Shown here: one piece after another, positions 48,596-62,020 of the stretch | Numbering within the stretch: position 1 is the stretch's first letter | How the letters are laid out: each line of letters starts with the position of its first letter | NCBI GenBank assembly: GCA_036877525.1 | Contig: JAZGTH010000065.1 | Span: 7,351,001-7,415,000 of the forward strand | From: Chromobotia macracanthus | Lineage: Eukaryota; Chordata; Actinopteri; Cypriniformes; Botiidae | DNA: 64,000 nt | Reading direction: 5' to 3' | The notes under the pieces: model-generated | Told to the model about the DNA's origin: nothing | What the model saw: the letters and a program-made list of their open reading frames with translations, nothing else | Databases searched by the model: none | Position numbers and translations under genes: made by a program

Positions 48596-51500
48596 AGATG
48601 ATTACTTGAGTGACTCTGGGTGTTTATAAGTTAATGCTACAAGCCAGTGTAACTTGAATAACTAGTGATGCAGCACAATCCTGAATTAACATTTTAAATG
48701 AAAGTCTAGATAACATTAACTGGTCTATCTTGTCTGAGGGTGATGATCAATGGAGTTATGCATTTATGAAACATTACAGGATTAGATGGGGTGCCAGCAG
48801 TTATGATTGGAAGCTGGCTTAAGACATTAATGCTTTAAATTGGATTTAATCCATAAAGCATGCACTAAATGTTGACAAATGAAAGACTTATTAGACACAG
48901 CGTTAGGAAGTTGACCGCATTCCTTTCAAGTTAAAGCAATGTGGTGTATGGGATATGAAGTTCAGATTTCTTACATTTTTGAAAAATTATTTTTTATTTT
49001 ATTATTTTATTTCATTTTGCTCAAACAGTTTGGTGGTTCTTATTTGCAAAATAAATAATTTACTCAGATTCTACCATCATTTATTCATTCATTTATTTAG
49101 TCTTGGTCACTGTTGGCCAAAAAAATGATAGAACACTATTGTACTGCTACAATTTTAGAGGATGGTCTGACCAGTTGTTGGAAATTGTTATATACTTTGC
49201 GTTCCTTCTATTCCATGGCATCCAAGCTTGCAGTAAAGGGCTCCAGCAGTGTAGAGAGGAAGCTCATTTGGTCACCCTAACCCTGTCAGTGCTGCTCCAG
49301 TAGGACCCCTATTGCCATGCCGTTCCCCAACTTCTGACCGTCAGCATGTGGAGACAATTTCAGGGATGATGGTCTGATGTGCTTGAGCCTCATCTGTGTC
49401 TCTTTCAAAGCTCTCACTGTGTAAGTAAAACAGAGAGAGAGGGAGGGTTTTCTGTATAGTGTGCTAAACAAGGGCTACTCAATACTCTTGCCTGTATGAT
49501 GTCTGCTCTGTGGAAGTGTGGGCTAGGGTTCACCAAGCCCCAGAGAGGGGAGAGGATCCCAGTCTGCCAGCGGCATGTTTCCCTTTCCACTTCCAAATGG
49601 GGCCTTAATGATTTATGTTTGCTTTAAAAAGCCATTGGCATTAATACCCATGGCTCATTAACTGTTTAATTAAAATTAAATTCAATGGTTAAAGTTAAAA
49701 GCATTCCTCCTTGGTAGGTGGCTGCAAGATGTCTCGCTTTTAGAAATTCTTCTCTGCATTTGAGGAAATAAATGACTCTGTTTTGAGGCTGGTGTGACGT
49801 GGAAAACCAACAGGAATAGAGACCATTAGCATGGAATAGATAAGTGCATTAGTGCACTGGTCTGTGCTTGTAAGCACAATGGCTAATACTCACAGCTAAA
49901 GAAAAGCAGAAGAAAATGGTTTATTTTAAAAATTCATCTTAAATACTTAACGTTTTGAACAGCTGTAAGTCAGCTACCTTCATGCTTAACCAGTGCATGC
50001 TGTTTGTGCCATAGGGCAAACAAGAGACCTTCTCCTTTGTCTTTCCATGTTGGAAACCTTAGTCTAACAGGAGATACTTAAAAAGCCTGCTACATAAGCC
50101 AGAGGCTGACAGCAAGAAAACAAAGAGTAATATTTGGAAGCATTTTCTGTAACACTGATTCAGGATAATTAAGAGGCTAGACTTCACCAGCAGCGACGGT
50201 TGCAGAGTGCTTTAAACTGCTTGCTAAATGTGTCTATGTTACCTAATATGCGGTTTTCATTTGTGTTTTAACAACCTGAGGGAGAGATGTAGTGAGAAAG
50301 GAAAATGGCCCAAGATTGATTATGGAGCTCCTAGTGGTAACCCTATACCAGCCCTTATCCCCAAATAGGTTTACATAACATTAATAGCATGCCAGTAATG
50401 GCGAACATGGGCACTTTGCAGGACAAGTTGTGGTCAGATGTGCTGGGAAATGATAAAAGGTCAAAAACAGAATTCCAGCAACCACTTGATCTCACACATA
50501 CTGCTTTGGCCCTTTCAATCCACTGACTGCGCTGGAATGCTTAACTGAAGGAACTCTAGAAAGCCACTTTTCTGGCAATAGTTATATAGCATGAGTTGTT
50601 CTCGACCAACACCCATTTCTGTCTTGTGTAGTTTTGCCGTAATTATCCAGCACTGAGCCTTTTGGGTTGCGAATTTGATTACACTGTGGGAGGTTGAGGA
50701 TGTGTATGGTAGGTTAGGAGAGGCTGGGAGAGAAGGTAAACTTAGGCGTATCTCAGATGACTATGAAAAATGATGCAAGGCTTGAGTTGTGAGTATATGT
50801 TACAGCCTCCCATCTCTGTGGGTGATGTTTCAAAATTTAGAGCAGCTACTGAAAAAACAGCAGGAATTCTGCTGAAATATATAGATTGGTGATCACTTTG
50901 TTCACACTTATTACATCTAAATCTGTTGCAGACAAAGCAAAAGAAACACAAAAAGGTTGTTTTATTGTGTCGTGTGCAATGTAGCTTTTGTTTTGGAGAA
51001 CCAGATGCTTCCAGGCAATCTAACCAGAGAATAATTTAATTCCAAATTTTGGACTCAAAGGTGCATCATTCCAGATTTCGGAATACTTGTGATGGAGGTT
51101 TTTGTTTTCTGTTTAGAAAAACCCTTTAATAATATCTGTTTTGTACAGTTATCTACAGTGCAAACAACAACATTCATTTTGTCAGAAAAGCTTTATTTTA
51201 AAGGTTGGATTATCTAAAGTAGAATTTTAGTAGAGAAGTATGTTCAATACAGTAATGTACATCATAACTTATGGCAATAATAAAAACTTATAAAAACTGA
51301 TTGAAAAATTGGATATGTAATATGCATAACTGCCTCACACAATTCTCACACAGAGTACATATAGTCTCAGTTGACTACTTATCCTAATGTCTCCATCATA
51401 ATCCTCAGGAAGTGCTAGACTTAGTGAAATATAGGTGAGAGTCTTGGGATTCTTTGCCTTTTAGTCAAATAAGTTAAAATAACCCTGTTTTTTCCCAAAC

Positions 51501-52095
51501 TGTGAAATATCTAATATAGAAAATGAAAATTATGAAAGTAAAGAAATCAACAAATCAAAAGTCAAAGTCAGGCTGTTTAGTACAAATAACCATTAGGGTT
51601 AGTCTATTAGTTTCTTTGTTTTACTATATTCCACTTGTTATGGTTCACAAGAGCAATTTTCTACCCATCTGAAGTACAATATATACATACACCTATACCC
51701 TTAAAGATTTGGCCAAAAAAAAAAACAGACCAAGACAACAAAAAGTATACTTCTAATTGTTTAATTGATAGAATTAATTGCCCCTAAATTTAAACAAACT
51801 TTAAAAATTGGAGATGCCTTCATTTGTTAAAGTTTTCTCAACCTGATTTCTTTATCTATTTTTCTTGCAGTACAATTATTGATTTTGTTATGGTTAATTT
51901 ACTTTCTCATTTTAAACAGCTTTTCACTGAAATTACTCTCAGTTCAGCACTTTAGTACTAGAGAATGCTTGCAGAGGTTCAGAAGAGACCATAGCAGTTC
52001 AATCTTACCTATAGGTTTAAACAAGTTCCACATACTCAAAATGGGTTCATCACTCTGTTTGAATGGCAACATCAAGACCAGTCATTGAGGGTTTT

Positions 52096-52097
<2 letters not shown>
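48596..52097. other. noncoding DNA, no gene seen
   Basis: The segment 49590-49690 (TTAATGATTTATG, TGTTTAATTAAAATTAAATT) is rich in homeodomain-type TAAT words, a look shared with conserved developmental enhancers, but conservation is not shown. Otherwise nothing recognised. Confidence 0.45.
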
Positions 52098-52135
<38 letters not shown>

Positions 52136-52192
52136 GGGGGGGGAGGGGGGGGGGGTTTTTTTAAAAAAAAAAAAAAAAAACCCTTTGGGGGG
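52098..52192. other. homopolymer block, probable assembly fault
   Basis: The order is T(36), A, G(9), A, G(11), T(7), A(18), C(3), T(3), G(6). No known repeat has this structure. It looks like a bad consensus where reads of poor quality were joined, and true sequence may be missing or wrong here. A real poly(T) tail of a retroposon could have seeded the problem. Confidence 0.8.
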
Positions 52193-55100
52193 ACAGATGT
52201 GGTCAGGGACTTTTAAAGGCAGCTTGTAAGTTGCCCCAGGCCGTTCCAACTCTTCTGAGGGTTTAAATTAATCCATCTTAATGATGGGATTGACTTTAAA
52301 GTAACATGTCTATCATTTTGTTTTGTTTTGAGACTGGAAGCTTTGCTCTACAGCAAAGGAGAAAGTTCTTGTCTGATATCTACTGATTTCAGTGATAATT
52401 GGCATCACATGGAGTCATGCAATTGTGCATTAACAGAATTTCTTTCTGTCTGTCTGTCTGTCTGTGTTGATGGTAATACTGTACAGAGAAGAAAGCTTAC
52501 AGTTTTTATGCGCACCACCTCTCTGGTGTAGACAGCATATCACTTCATTTTACTGAAGCATAACAAACATTGAATCTGTCATAAAGTATGTGTCTCATTA
52601 AGGAATAGCTTGCAGCTTTACATTTTCATTTTCCACCCACACGTAAGTTTAAGATCGGCACCGCTTCCGTGAGCCATCGTGAATGTGTAGATGTGACACT
52701 GATTAAAGAGACATATTCAATTTCATACGAAACAGCAGCCAAAGGGAAAATCCTAAAGACTGATGTTTCATTTACAAGCAGATGTATAGATGCATGGAAA
52801 GTCCCATGGAAGAGATCTATCAAATGCTACTTTTCATTGTTGTCCCCATGGGCTGGTGCTCACCAAAAAGCACAGAGCAAAAACATTTTTTAGAATATTA
52901 GAAACGCAATGATGAAATATGACTGTTCTCTTCATATTTTCTTTTACTCCAAGAATATTAAAATGTCTAGGATTGTTTAACTAATTACAGGTACACAAGC
53001 AGTATGTTTTCGTCTGCTGACTAAATGCTCTAATAATTATGACAAGTCACATGACCAGATGGTTGGCGGATATTAAGTTTAGCAAATTTCTGATATGGAG
53101 AGAAATAATTAGAGCAGACTGAGCCTGATGACTGCAGCTCAGGAAACAGCTGTCTTGACGAAGGGGAATTCAATAAATGAACAAACTTTATACTAATTAA
53201 TTCTGCTGCTACGTTTAAATGGGGAAAAAACTGAACCATTGTTTCATTAATAAAATGAGGAGTCATTAGAAAGAGCTGCATAAATATCATTTATGTTGAT
53301 GTTGTAGGTGTTTAATCTTTGCATAATGTGCCATAATAACAAAATAATTGGCCACAATTGTAATAACAAGTCAGCACAGCAAGTCTTAAGTAAGCCTATG
53401 CTGCAGATTTGTGTAGAATTATAATTTTTGCTTATTATTTATGCTTTTAGCTATCAAGTGTCACATACTCATATTATCATGGTTTTAAAGGGAATTCTGA
53501 AGAAAACATCTGGAGATTTCTTTTGGGCCTTTCCCTCATGACCTTTGGGCTGCAGTCTCCACAGATGTAAAGCTCCTGGGGGCTGTAGATAGCATGTGAC
53601 CTCACACACTTCACTTCTCCTTGGTGATGCAAGAAAACAGAAGAACAAAATAAATGTGCCTTGCCTTTTATTGTCTAAGGAAAGCACACTCATACTTTTA
53701 AAAAGTCTGCTATGTGTATTAAAGCGACTGTGAATGCAATTGAGATGTTAAGTACAGTAGCGATTCTCTTCACAATAATAAATGTTGTTGGGTTTTGAGG
53801 CCTCCAATGATTTTAATGATGCATTGAAAAATCAATTAGAATACTTGCCAAAATGGATCATGGCGACTAATGATGGCATCATATTGCTCTGGGTAAACAG
53901 CTCAATACTCTCCCTGGTGAACTGTGAAAACACATTTCTCTTAAAAAAATGGTGCATCAATGGTGCTAGTCTAGAAGAAATTCGGATTCACATATACATG
54001 GGATGCTGATGTTTAATGCATCTTTATTTAAAGCTGAATTAAAAAGCCTTGTCTTTTGGCAAGACATTGAAATTCTCCAAAAAAGGTAATTAAACTCAGA
54101 TGCCAAATGTTGGACTATATTTATTTTTTCAATGCATCTTCAGAACATTATATAAATGTGATAAATTCTCAATTTCTGTCATGCATACTGAAGTTTAATC
54201 ATATTCTACTTAAAAGGCTTGTGACTATGAGGGGAAGATTGAAATAAACAAGTCATTTGTAGCCATGGGTCAAGATAAGTTGTGATACGTTTCCAGTCGC
54301 AGTGCTAGTGGCACATCAGAATCACAAATCACCCTACTTTGACACCCTGTCCCCTGCCAGCCCTGCAATGGGCCATCCACAAAATATTAAGTTTACAGCT
54401 GCACCAGAAGCAAAACTTTCTAAGATTCAAGGACATGATGCAGTAACTTGGAGGACAGATGATGCACATTCACTAAAATAACTGTAAGAAAGTCAGCAAT
54501 TCAGAAAATAAAATAAAATATTATTATTCTACACAGGAATGTTTGTTAAGCTAAACATGCCTGGTTTGTATTAATTTGGTTTGTACTGGCTTTTGTTAAA
54601 CAAGATAGTTCCATTCTGTACTGTACAAATCCTTCATGAAAAAGGATAATTTCCCTTGAAGATCTCACAAGATCTCTAGTCATAATCTCATTTGAACACA
54701 TTTAAGAATACACACCTAAGTGATTTTTAAATTTCTTTATTCTCATTATGTAGTCCGCTTCAGTGCATTAACTGCCAAATTGCAACATAATGCATAACAA
54801 ATAGTATTTGCTTGTTTCCACAGCAATCTGCTCATTAATTAAATTTATTCCACAGTAAATCTCTTCTGCCTTGAATTATTGTTTAGCTGCAACATTATTT
54901 ACACAACACAATTCAAATCATGTCAACATTTGAATAGAGGAAGTTAAAATGTATACAAATATAAATGGTCTCTATTTAGGGAAAATGTTTCTTGTTACAG
55001 AACATCCTCCAACCATTATGCGTCATTTTGAAAGAGCTACATTAGTGCCCATTTATCTACAGCAGCTTTAAATCATTCCAATGCATGTTTATTTTTCATT

Positions 55101-55432
55101 CTTGTGTAAGAAAATAACCCTGCTTTGTTCATTACATTGAATCACCTTAATATTTATTTTTCTTTTGTATTCTTTTGTGTTGTTTGTTAATATTTCAAGC
55201 TGTATTTTTTAACTTTTAGAATCCCTGCTGTGACATTTGTAGCTGAGTGGCAATACTCTTGCATGCTAAACTGCCCCTTTACTGCACAAAATTATATTTT
55301 GAGCTCTTTATATAATGTCATGCTAAATATTACTTCCTGAAATGTTAAATGAGTGCTCTTTAGAATCTTTTTCTGCTTCCCCAGAAAATGCCCCTTGTTC
55401 CTTTTATTTTTATATCGGAGGGTAAAAAAGTT
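52193..55432. other. noncoding DNA, no gene seen
   Basis: A (TCTG)n run lies at 52446-52468. Segments 52640-52860, 53480-53640 and 53780-53960 are less simple in composition and have longer open frames, but they lack paired splice sites and known domains. Conserved noncoding elements are the likelier explanation. Confidence 0.45.
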
Positions 55433-55472
55433 ATTCTGACTCTCTCTTGTCTATTCTGACTCTCTCTTGTCT
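55433..55472. repeat. exact 20-bp tandem duplication
   Basis: ATTCTGACTCTCTCTTGTCT occurs twice head to tail with no change. The lack of any mismatch suggests a recent event. Confidence 0.92.
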
Positions 55473-58400
55473 CTTGGAATAGTCACTTCAGTGAAGATGT
55501 GACCCTCACAAATGTTTTGACCCACATGGAAATCTGAGTGTTCCCTGTTGGCCTTTCACTGGTTTCACGCTACGACTAGATCTCAGTGAGCAATTGTAAA
55601 CTTATGAACTCAATGTGAATGACAGAGGTTTTGTTTTTGCCAAAATATGAAGAACATTTAAATGGGTACTTAGAAAAAATAGCAACAACCAGTCATAGCT
55701 TCACCATTAAACTGTTCTGCTTGCTTTCATAGCACCATTATAATAATACACACACACACACCCTCATGTGCAATTGCATATCATCTATCACCCCAAAGTT
55801 TTCTTCAGCCATGCTAGCCTCTCTAGTTTATGACATTTATATTTCTCCTGTCTTTTTATCTATCTTTTTGTGAGAACAATTCAGTGCTTTATTGCAAATA
55901 GCTGTTCCATTTAAAATAAAGTTTTTGACACTTGGAATGCTTAGGCTGTGCTGGCATAGAGAGATGGGGTGGGTGTGTGCGTGAGGGTTGGAGGTTGTGA
56001 AGGATATAAGAGAAACCACAATGAAAGGACAAGAAGGTGGTGCCAACCCATTGTTATTGGTGCTGAGATGAAAGGCTAGTTAGCTAATGAGCATATGCCT
56101 GACACACACAGGTGCTACAGGAGGCTATGTCTCTTTGAAATGGACCATGGAGCAGAGCAGATGTTCAGCTCCCATAGACCTTGTGGACTTATGTAAACCT
56201 GTAATTAAAGGGCATACCAGGAGGAAGCTAGAGAGAGAGAGAGAGAGAGAGAGAGGGGTGAAAGAGACAACACTAATGCATGTTGGAGGAGATTCAGAGT
56301 CAGATTTCAAAATATCATGAGTGGCAATGAATGACTTGCACATTGAGTTAACTGGGTAACACACCGGAGGGGAGTTTGTTTATAATTAAGCGTTTATTTA
56401 TAATTGAACATGAACTGAAATCTCTATAAAGAGGCAGGTCTAGTGTTCTTAGTAGGATTTAAAGAGTAAACTGTCTGTAAAAGAGGCCTCATTGTAAAGG
56501 TTTAATTATTAATATTTATTTAAAAAAATCAATGAAAGTACCAGTCCTCTAATGTGATTGGCAAGTAGCTTTGCAGTAGAGATGCTGCACTGTGTATAAA
56601 TACTAAAATATTTTACTTTGCAGTGTTTCGCACAGACATTTAAATATATTCAATACAACAGCTCATTTGCTTGTGTATTAATGCTGAATTTTAGATATGA
56701 AAAACTATTCATTAGTAAAGTAGCCAAGTCAAAAACTGGACATAGGAGCTGAAATAAAAATACTTGGAAAATAAAATGAGCAGTTATTTTGTGGCTTAAT
56801 TAATCGTAATTAATCATAAACCATGTAAACAGTGACTTAGCAACAAGAAAAATCAGCCTTAAAAGTTATTTACATAATACAGTGACACGTCACATCTTGT
56901 GATTATTGTGACTCAAATGACCGTGCATTGGGATTTGATTGCCACAGCCGCAGTACAGATATACATCCCCTGTTTGATAACAGCTGGTGCCCTCTTAATC
57001 CCACAATAAAAATGGTCAGTTCTCTTTCCACTCTCTGTGTTAAAGGCCTTCATCTGATCCGGCCATTTCCCCTCCCCCTCATTGTTCCAGTAAGACACCA
57101 GAAAGGGATGAAACATAACACATCTGCCGATGGATCTATTACATTAAAGAGAAAGGTTTACATTTACTATCTGCATCCACAAATCAGTGACACAGGCTTG
57201 TACAAGGCAATTGGATCTCACTCCATTGTCACTGTCAATATAATGGTGGGCTTTTTATGCTGTAGTTTTTAGATAAAAGTAACCATTTTTCATGACTGTG
57301 TTTCTGGGAACAGGAAGCTGAAGTGACTTTTCTGAGTGCGGCTGTGAGAGCGCTGAATGAATTAGACGCAGCAGATGTTTCTGTTCAGTAACTTCCACTG
57401 CAGGATTTTAAAGAACAGAGAACATTTAAGTTCATTTAAGGCCTGGAGAAGCAGACACACAAATGAGGTTTGAAGTAAGCACTTCAAAGTGATATGTAAA
57501 TAAAAGCGTACCCTTTGAGACAAGGAATGGCATGGTGGTAATTGCTCAGAGGTCCCTCTCCTCTCCAGGGTGCCTGAGATGGTGCTTGTGGCCTGGAGGA
57601 TTACAGGACAAAGGTTCAGTTCACAGGCTGTCTGTCTGAAGTTGATGGCAGGAAAGTGTAATTGGCATCAATGGCGAGGAAGCTCTCGCCCACAGACGAT
57701 AAGGTCATGTCTCGCCCACCATGTTAATCTCTGTATGTCTGTAGCACCCTCCTGAGTCTGAGCCCACCATTGGAGACCTCTCAGAGGAACAGTTCAAGCC
57801 AAGAGTCACTTCATGAACTATCACAGTCTAAAGCTTTATTGCTTAAATATGTGTGATTGTATTCACACGCTCAGAGAGACAGAAGGAGAGTCAGAGTGGG
57901 AGTAACAGACCATGCAAAGGCATTCGTTAGCTGAAATTTAATCTGTTTCTTTGAATAACATTTTCGGGGGTATAACACAACACCATTAAGAAAACATCCA
58001 CAAAGGTATACTAACTAACAACACATGGGAATTAACACCACAGAAGTAACCCACAGAACCACAGAATTACCACACAACACAACAATAATAGAATGTAACC
58101 TTTGCAACAGCTTTTTTGTTGTTTTAGTTCCTTTTGGTTGTTGCGATCTAAATCTGCTGTGTCCTTCATTCATCGAATTACAAATTTACATTTTAGTGAA
58201 CTATACAACAAATTGAGCCATGGTGTGAGGTGGTAAAACATGTTGTCTCACATTTTTATTTTGGGTTTCAGTTTGCACTAGGGGTTACTATGACTCAGTA
58301 TGAGTTCATATTTGTACAAAAATACATAAGAGTACCCAGCATGAATTGCTTTGTTTTAGTGGTTTTGTGCGCAGGGATGTGTGTGGTTTGCACACTTTGC

Positions 58401-61400
58401 TGAGAGCCTGGCAGGAGTTCTCCAGGTGTGACTGATACTCTAAGACCAACTGTAGCAAGTGGAAAGGAATGTGTACTTTCAGAGTGAAACAGTTATTCTC
58501 TTTTTAAACAAGTACTGTAAGCTTATCTATGCAGCAGCTCAGTGTGATCTAACTTTGAACTAAAGAAGGTACTGTTACTACTGTTGAAAATAAGGATTTT
58601 TACTTATTTTTAGTTGGATATTTTAGACACTATATTTAGCTGGATTCAGCTATGACAAGAACGTATAATGTGTGATACTGAGCTAGCATGATGCAAGCAT
58701 TCTTTGTATCAGTGTGGCTTTGTTCCATTAAGCCTGTGCGATATTATTTGTGTAAGCACAGAATGCAACAATAGAGGTGGAACATCTCAAGCAGAACTTT
58801 TCAAATGATCATTGTTTAAAATATTGTGCTGTGTTCTTTGTCTGAATGCACTGAATGTCTCGTCACCTGCAATGATTCATAATTATATATTAGACATAAC
58901 ATTAGGCAAAAAATAATCCTCAGAAACATGCACTGTTTTGGAGAAATACAACATTATTGTTTCAAGTCCCCAGATCCATAGCAGTCCTACTCTAGAATGC
59001 TTTAAATTAGTAATGTTCCTCTTTACTACCAGCAGGCCAGCAGAGCCAGCGGTCCTGTGGACTAAAGCTGGCCTGGATGCTTTAAGAGTAGATAAATCCC
59101 ACAGTGGCTCAAGAAATCTTACCTGATTGATTACTAGTAAGGACGTCATTCATCATTAATCCGTCTTGCTCCAGCAACATATAGGAAGCTAAAGCCAGGG
59201 GGAGAGGGCCAAACTGTAGTTAGCAAATACAGTGGATGGAACAATAAAATAAAAGATCCACATGCATCTGGATTTATGGTTATGGAACATAAGAACCAGC
59301 TTAGTTTATGTGTAATATGGTCCCCAGGCTTTTTAAACTTTATAGTATAGAATATTTTTATAGCAGTTCATAATTTACCAAAAGTCTGTCCTGAGTGCCC
59401 ATACATGGACTTGTCTACATATATCCACATGTGCATTGTAAAGTAGATGCATGCTGCGAAAAGGTCTGTATATAGCTGTCTAAATCATTTTTCCTGTTAA
59501 GAGATAGTTTGTGTTGACAAACGCATTATTAGCTCCTTTCCTAACCTGATCAGCCTCCTCAATATACATTGCATCTCCCTAGAAGGGTACAGAGACCCTT
59601 GGCATAGTTAAAGTAAAGTACTATACTACTTTAAAAAAGTACTGTAAAGTTGTAGCCCTGTATTCATTTTGTGAGGAAACTTCCATATTGAAATCTGATG
59701 TGAAAATAAATGTAAAACAAATTAAGTTTAATGTGTGTTAATTAGATTTGTTCATATATAACATTTCTGTATGGAAAAAAATAAACACACCATCACCCAA
59801 TCCCTACACAAATATTTCCCCACACATTTTTGCTCAGTCATTGCATGTGGCATTCAAAAACTTTTTTCCCACCTTTTTTTCCATCTGGGACACACAGGCA
59901 GGTTGTACACATCTTTTGTGCTACAAGGATTCATCTCAATGGTGCACACAGAAGACTCCCTGTGTGTGGCACACCACCAGGAAGAGGAGGAAGGGCATGA
60001 AGAAAGTGTGAATGTTCAGCACAGTCAGAGCATCCTGGTGGGGAGTCAACTAATCTCTTCCTCTCTTCCAACTGGAAAGCACCTCATTTATGGCATGGCT
60101 CTTTCATTGCATTTCACCAGGTGCTTGTTTCCCCTTGGGCTGTTGTTGAGGAAGCTTTGAGATTTATCTGCTAGACAGAACTGTTGTAGTAAACAAAACA
60201 CAGTTATGTTGTTCATATTTTGTATGTTTTAAAAACAATAATAGTTATCATAATAGTACAAAGAAGATATCTGGACAAAATCTGGAATTATAATCAATAT
60301 TTAATATACAATGTCTCTCTGACCCTTCCCGGGACTTTCTTGTTTCCCTCAATGACTCTTGTAAGGGGTTATATATAAGATTTAATCTGTGCTTCTTCTA
60401 AACCACTGTCTCAGTTACCACTGTAACTGTCCATGGTGCTGAATCATTCTGTACAAGCGATAAGAGGATCAGGAGGTTGTGGACTATGATAGTAAACTAT
60501 GCACTATGGACTCCTCATAATCATCTTGTGTCCTCAGTTCTTGAAACCAGTGAGAACACCACCACCAGGGTTTTTCAGTTCTTTTCTAGAACAACAAACA
60601 AAGGGAGCCAAAAAAACAGGGCTGCTCTTACATCAAAGAACCACATCTTTTGGAAATAAGGTGGACTAAAACTCAATTCTGAATCAATAAGATGAGAGGT
60701 AAACACATCAAAATCACAACTGAGATGATATAGCCTTATCAGGGCAGGCTCACACCTCACAGACTTCATGGGGAGAATAAATTTGATGTTGGCATATCAG
60801 ATGGAATGTCATTCAGGATTAATATTATATATATCTTCAGTGACAAAATTTATAGCAGAAATGTCCTGGGGATGTCAACAAATACAGTGCTCTCTTTGGC
60901 AAATGTCTATCTACTGTATAATAAGAATGTAACCTTCTTAATGGGGGTCTCAGGTCTCCTGTATGACAAAAATGCAGAACAAAACAACTATTGATTAATT
61001 TTGCTGTATGAATATGTGACTGGCTCACAGCAGTCTGATGGAATCTAGAAGAATGAAATAATCTCAGAGATACACTGGCTGCTTTCTCACACATTACAAT
61101 CATATTGTATTACATTTTTTAAAAGCCACAGCTGTACATGGCATCAGAACCATGTTACCTGCCAGTTTGAGACAAACAATTTTACCTGCTCTGCTGAATG
61201 ATACTACGGGAGCCCTAATGAGTCTTAGAGAAAATGCAAAGTAGAAGAAATGAAAACAGAAATTGAAACAGAAAATAATGAAGGAAAAAAGAGGGGATTG
61301 AGATTGAATGTGAGATTGAATTTCCTGTTGACCAAACACTACCCTTTACAACTTAATTATATTATTGCATACAAGCACCCCAATATGTTTGCAAAGTATA

Positions 61401-61837
61401 AGTTGTTAAAATTGGGTTATTTATTTTGTCATGGCTGATGGCTCTGAGAGTCTCAGGAGAGTGGCATTGAGAATTGATTTCTGACAATCCATGATTCACC
61501 TCCCAAAGCCTGGCTTCTCTGACACTCCAACAAATCAACTTAAAGGCACCGCCCGGCAGCTCCTTACAATGCATTCCATATAAACAGCTATTATTCCTTC
61601 AGAAAGCTCTTTTTGTCTTGCCGGAGTTTCAAAAGGAGCACGTCTCTCCAAAGATGAGAAGTGCATTTGAAAGAACTTAATGAGGAGATGAGGAGATGCT
61701 GAGGAACATTTAAAAGCACTGAACATACTGTCACTCATATTTTCAGATGATGTGGTATCCTCACTAGATGTTTGAGGCTACCTACTGATTTACAGTGGAG
61801 ATAACCAAAATTATCTTTATGCCGCCATCATTCTCTG
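55473..61837. other. noncoding DNA, no gene seen
   Basis: Contains (CA)n at 55747-55761 and (GA)n at 56230-56255. The segments 56920-57100, 57540-57780 and 61430-61640 are GC-richer and non-simple, as conserved elements often are. The 114-codon (56928-57272) and 129-codon (59771-60160) frames have no recognised domain or splice structure. Confidence 0.5.
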
Positions 61838-61847
61838 ATGACGTCAT
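61838..61847. promoter_or_regulatory. palindromic CRE-like site
   Basis: ATGACGTCAT, a perfect 10-bp palindrome containing the full cAMP response element TGACGTCA bound by CREB/ATF factors. Its CpG is kept in a CpG-poor window. The site is seen directly; function is inferred. Confidence 0.4.
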
Positions 61848-61868
61848 GTGTAGTAGCTAAAAGACACT

Positions 61869-61884
61869 CTGACAGTTCTGTCAG
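61869..61884. promoter_or_regulatory. inverted TGACAG pair (TALE homeodomain-like)
   Basis: CTGACAGTTCTGTCAG has 7-bp perfect arms around TT. TGACAG is the core bound by MEIS/PKNOX/TGIF homeodomain proteins. The identical 16-mer on the other strand is found at 21555-21572 within a longer palindrome. Binding is inferred only. Confidence 0.35.
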
Positions 61885-61980
61885 GTTTACCCGGGGGCAT
61901 TTTGGGGGCAATAATCCTGCACTGCTAAAATATTTCACCAAGGAGGAGCCATTTGGTCAAACATAGCTTCTGTAATTTAT

Positions 61981-62020
61981 ACTTCCTTAAAGGTCAAAAA
62001 CCTTACTTCCTTAAAGGTCA
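61981..62020 (+). promoter_or_regulatory. two TAAAGGTCA nuclear-receptor-like half sites
   Basis: ACTTCCTTAAAGGTCA occurs at 61981-61996 and 62005-62020, period 24 bp. TAAAGGTCA fits the extended monomer site TNAAGGTCA of ERR/SF1-type receptors. The duplication is seen; binding is inference. Confidence 0.35.

Noticed and set aside
59771..60160. 129-codon open frame
   Set aside because: It overlaps a second open frame of similar length on the same strand. No recognisable domain or splice structure.
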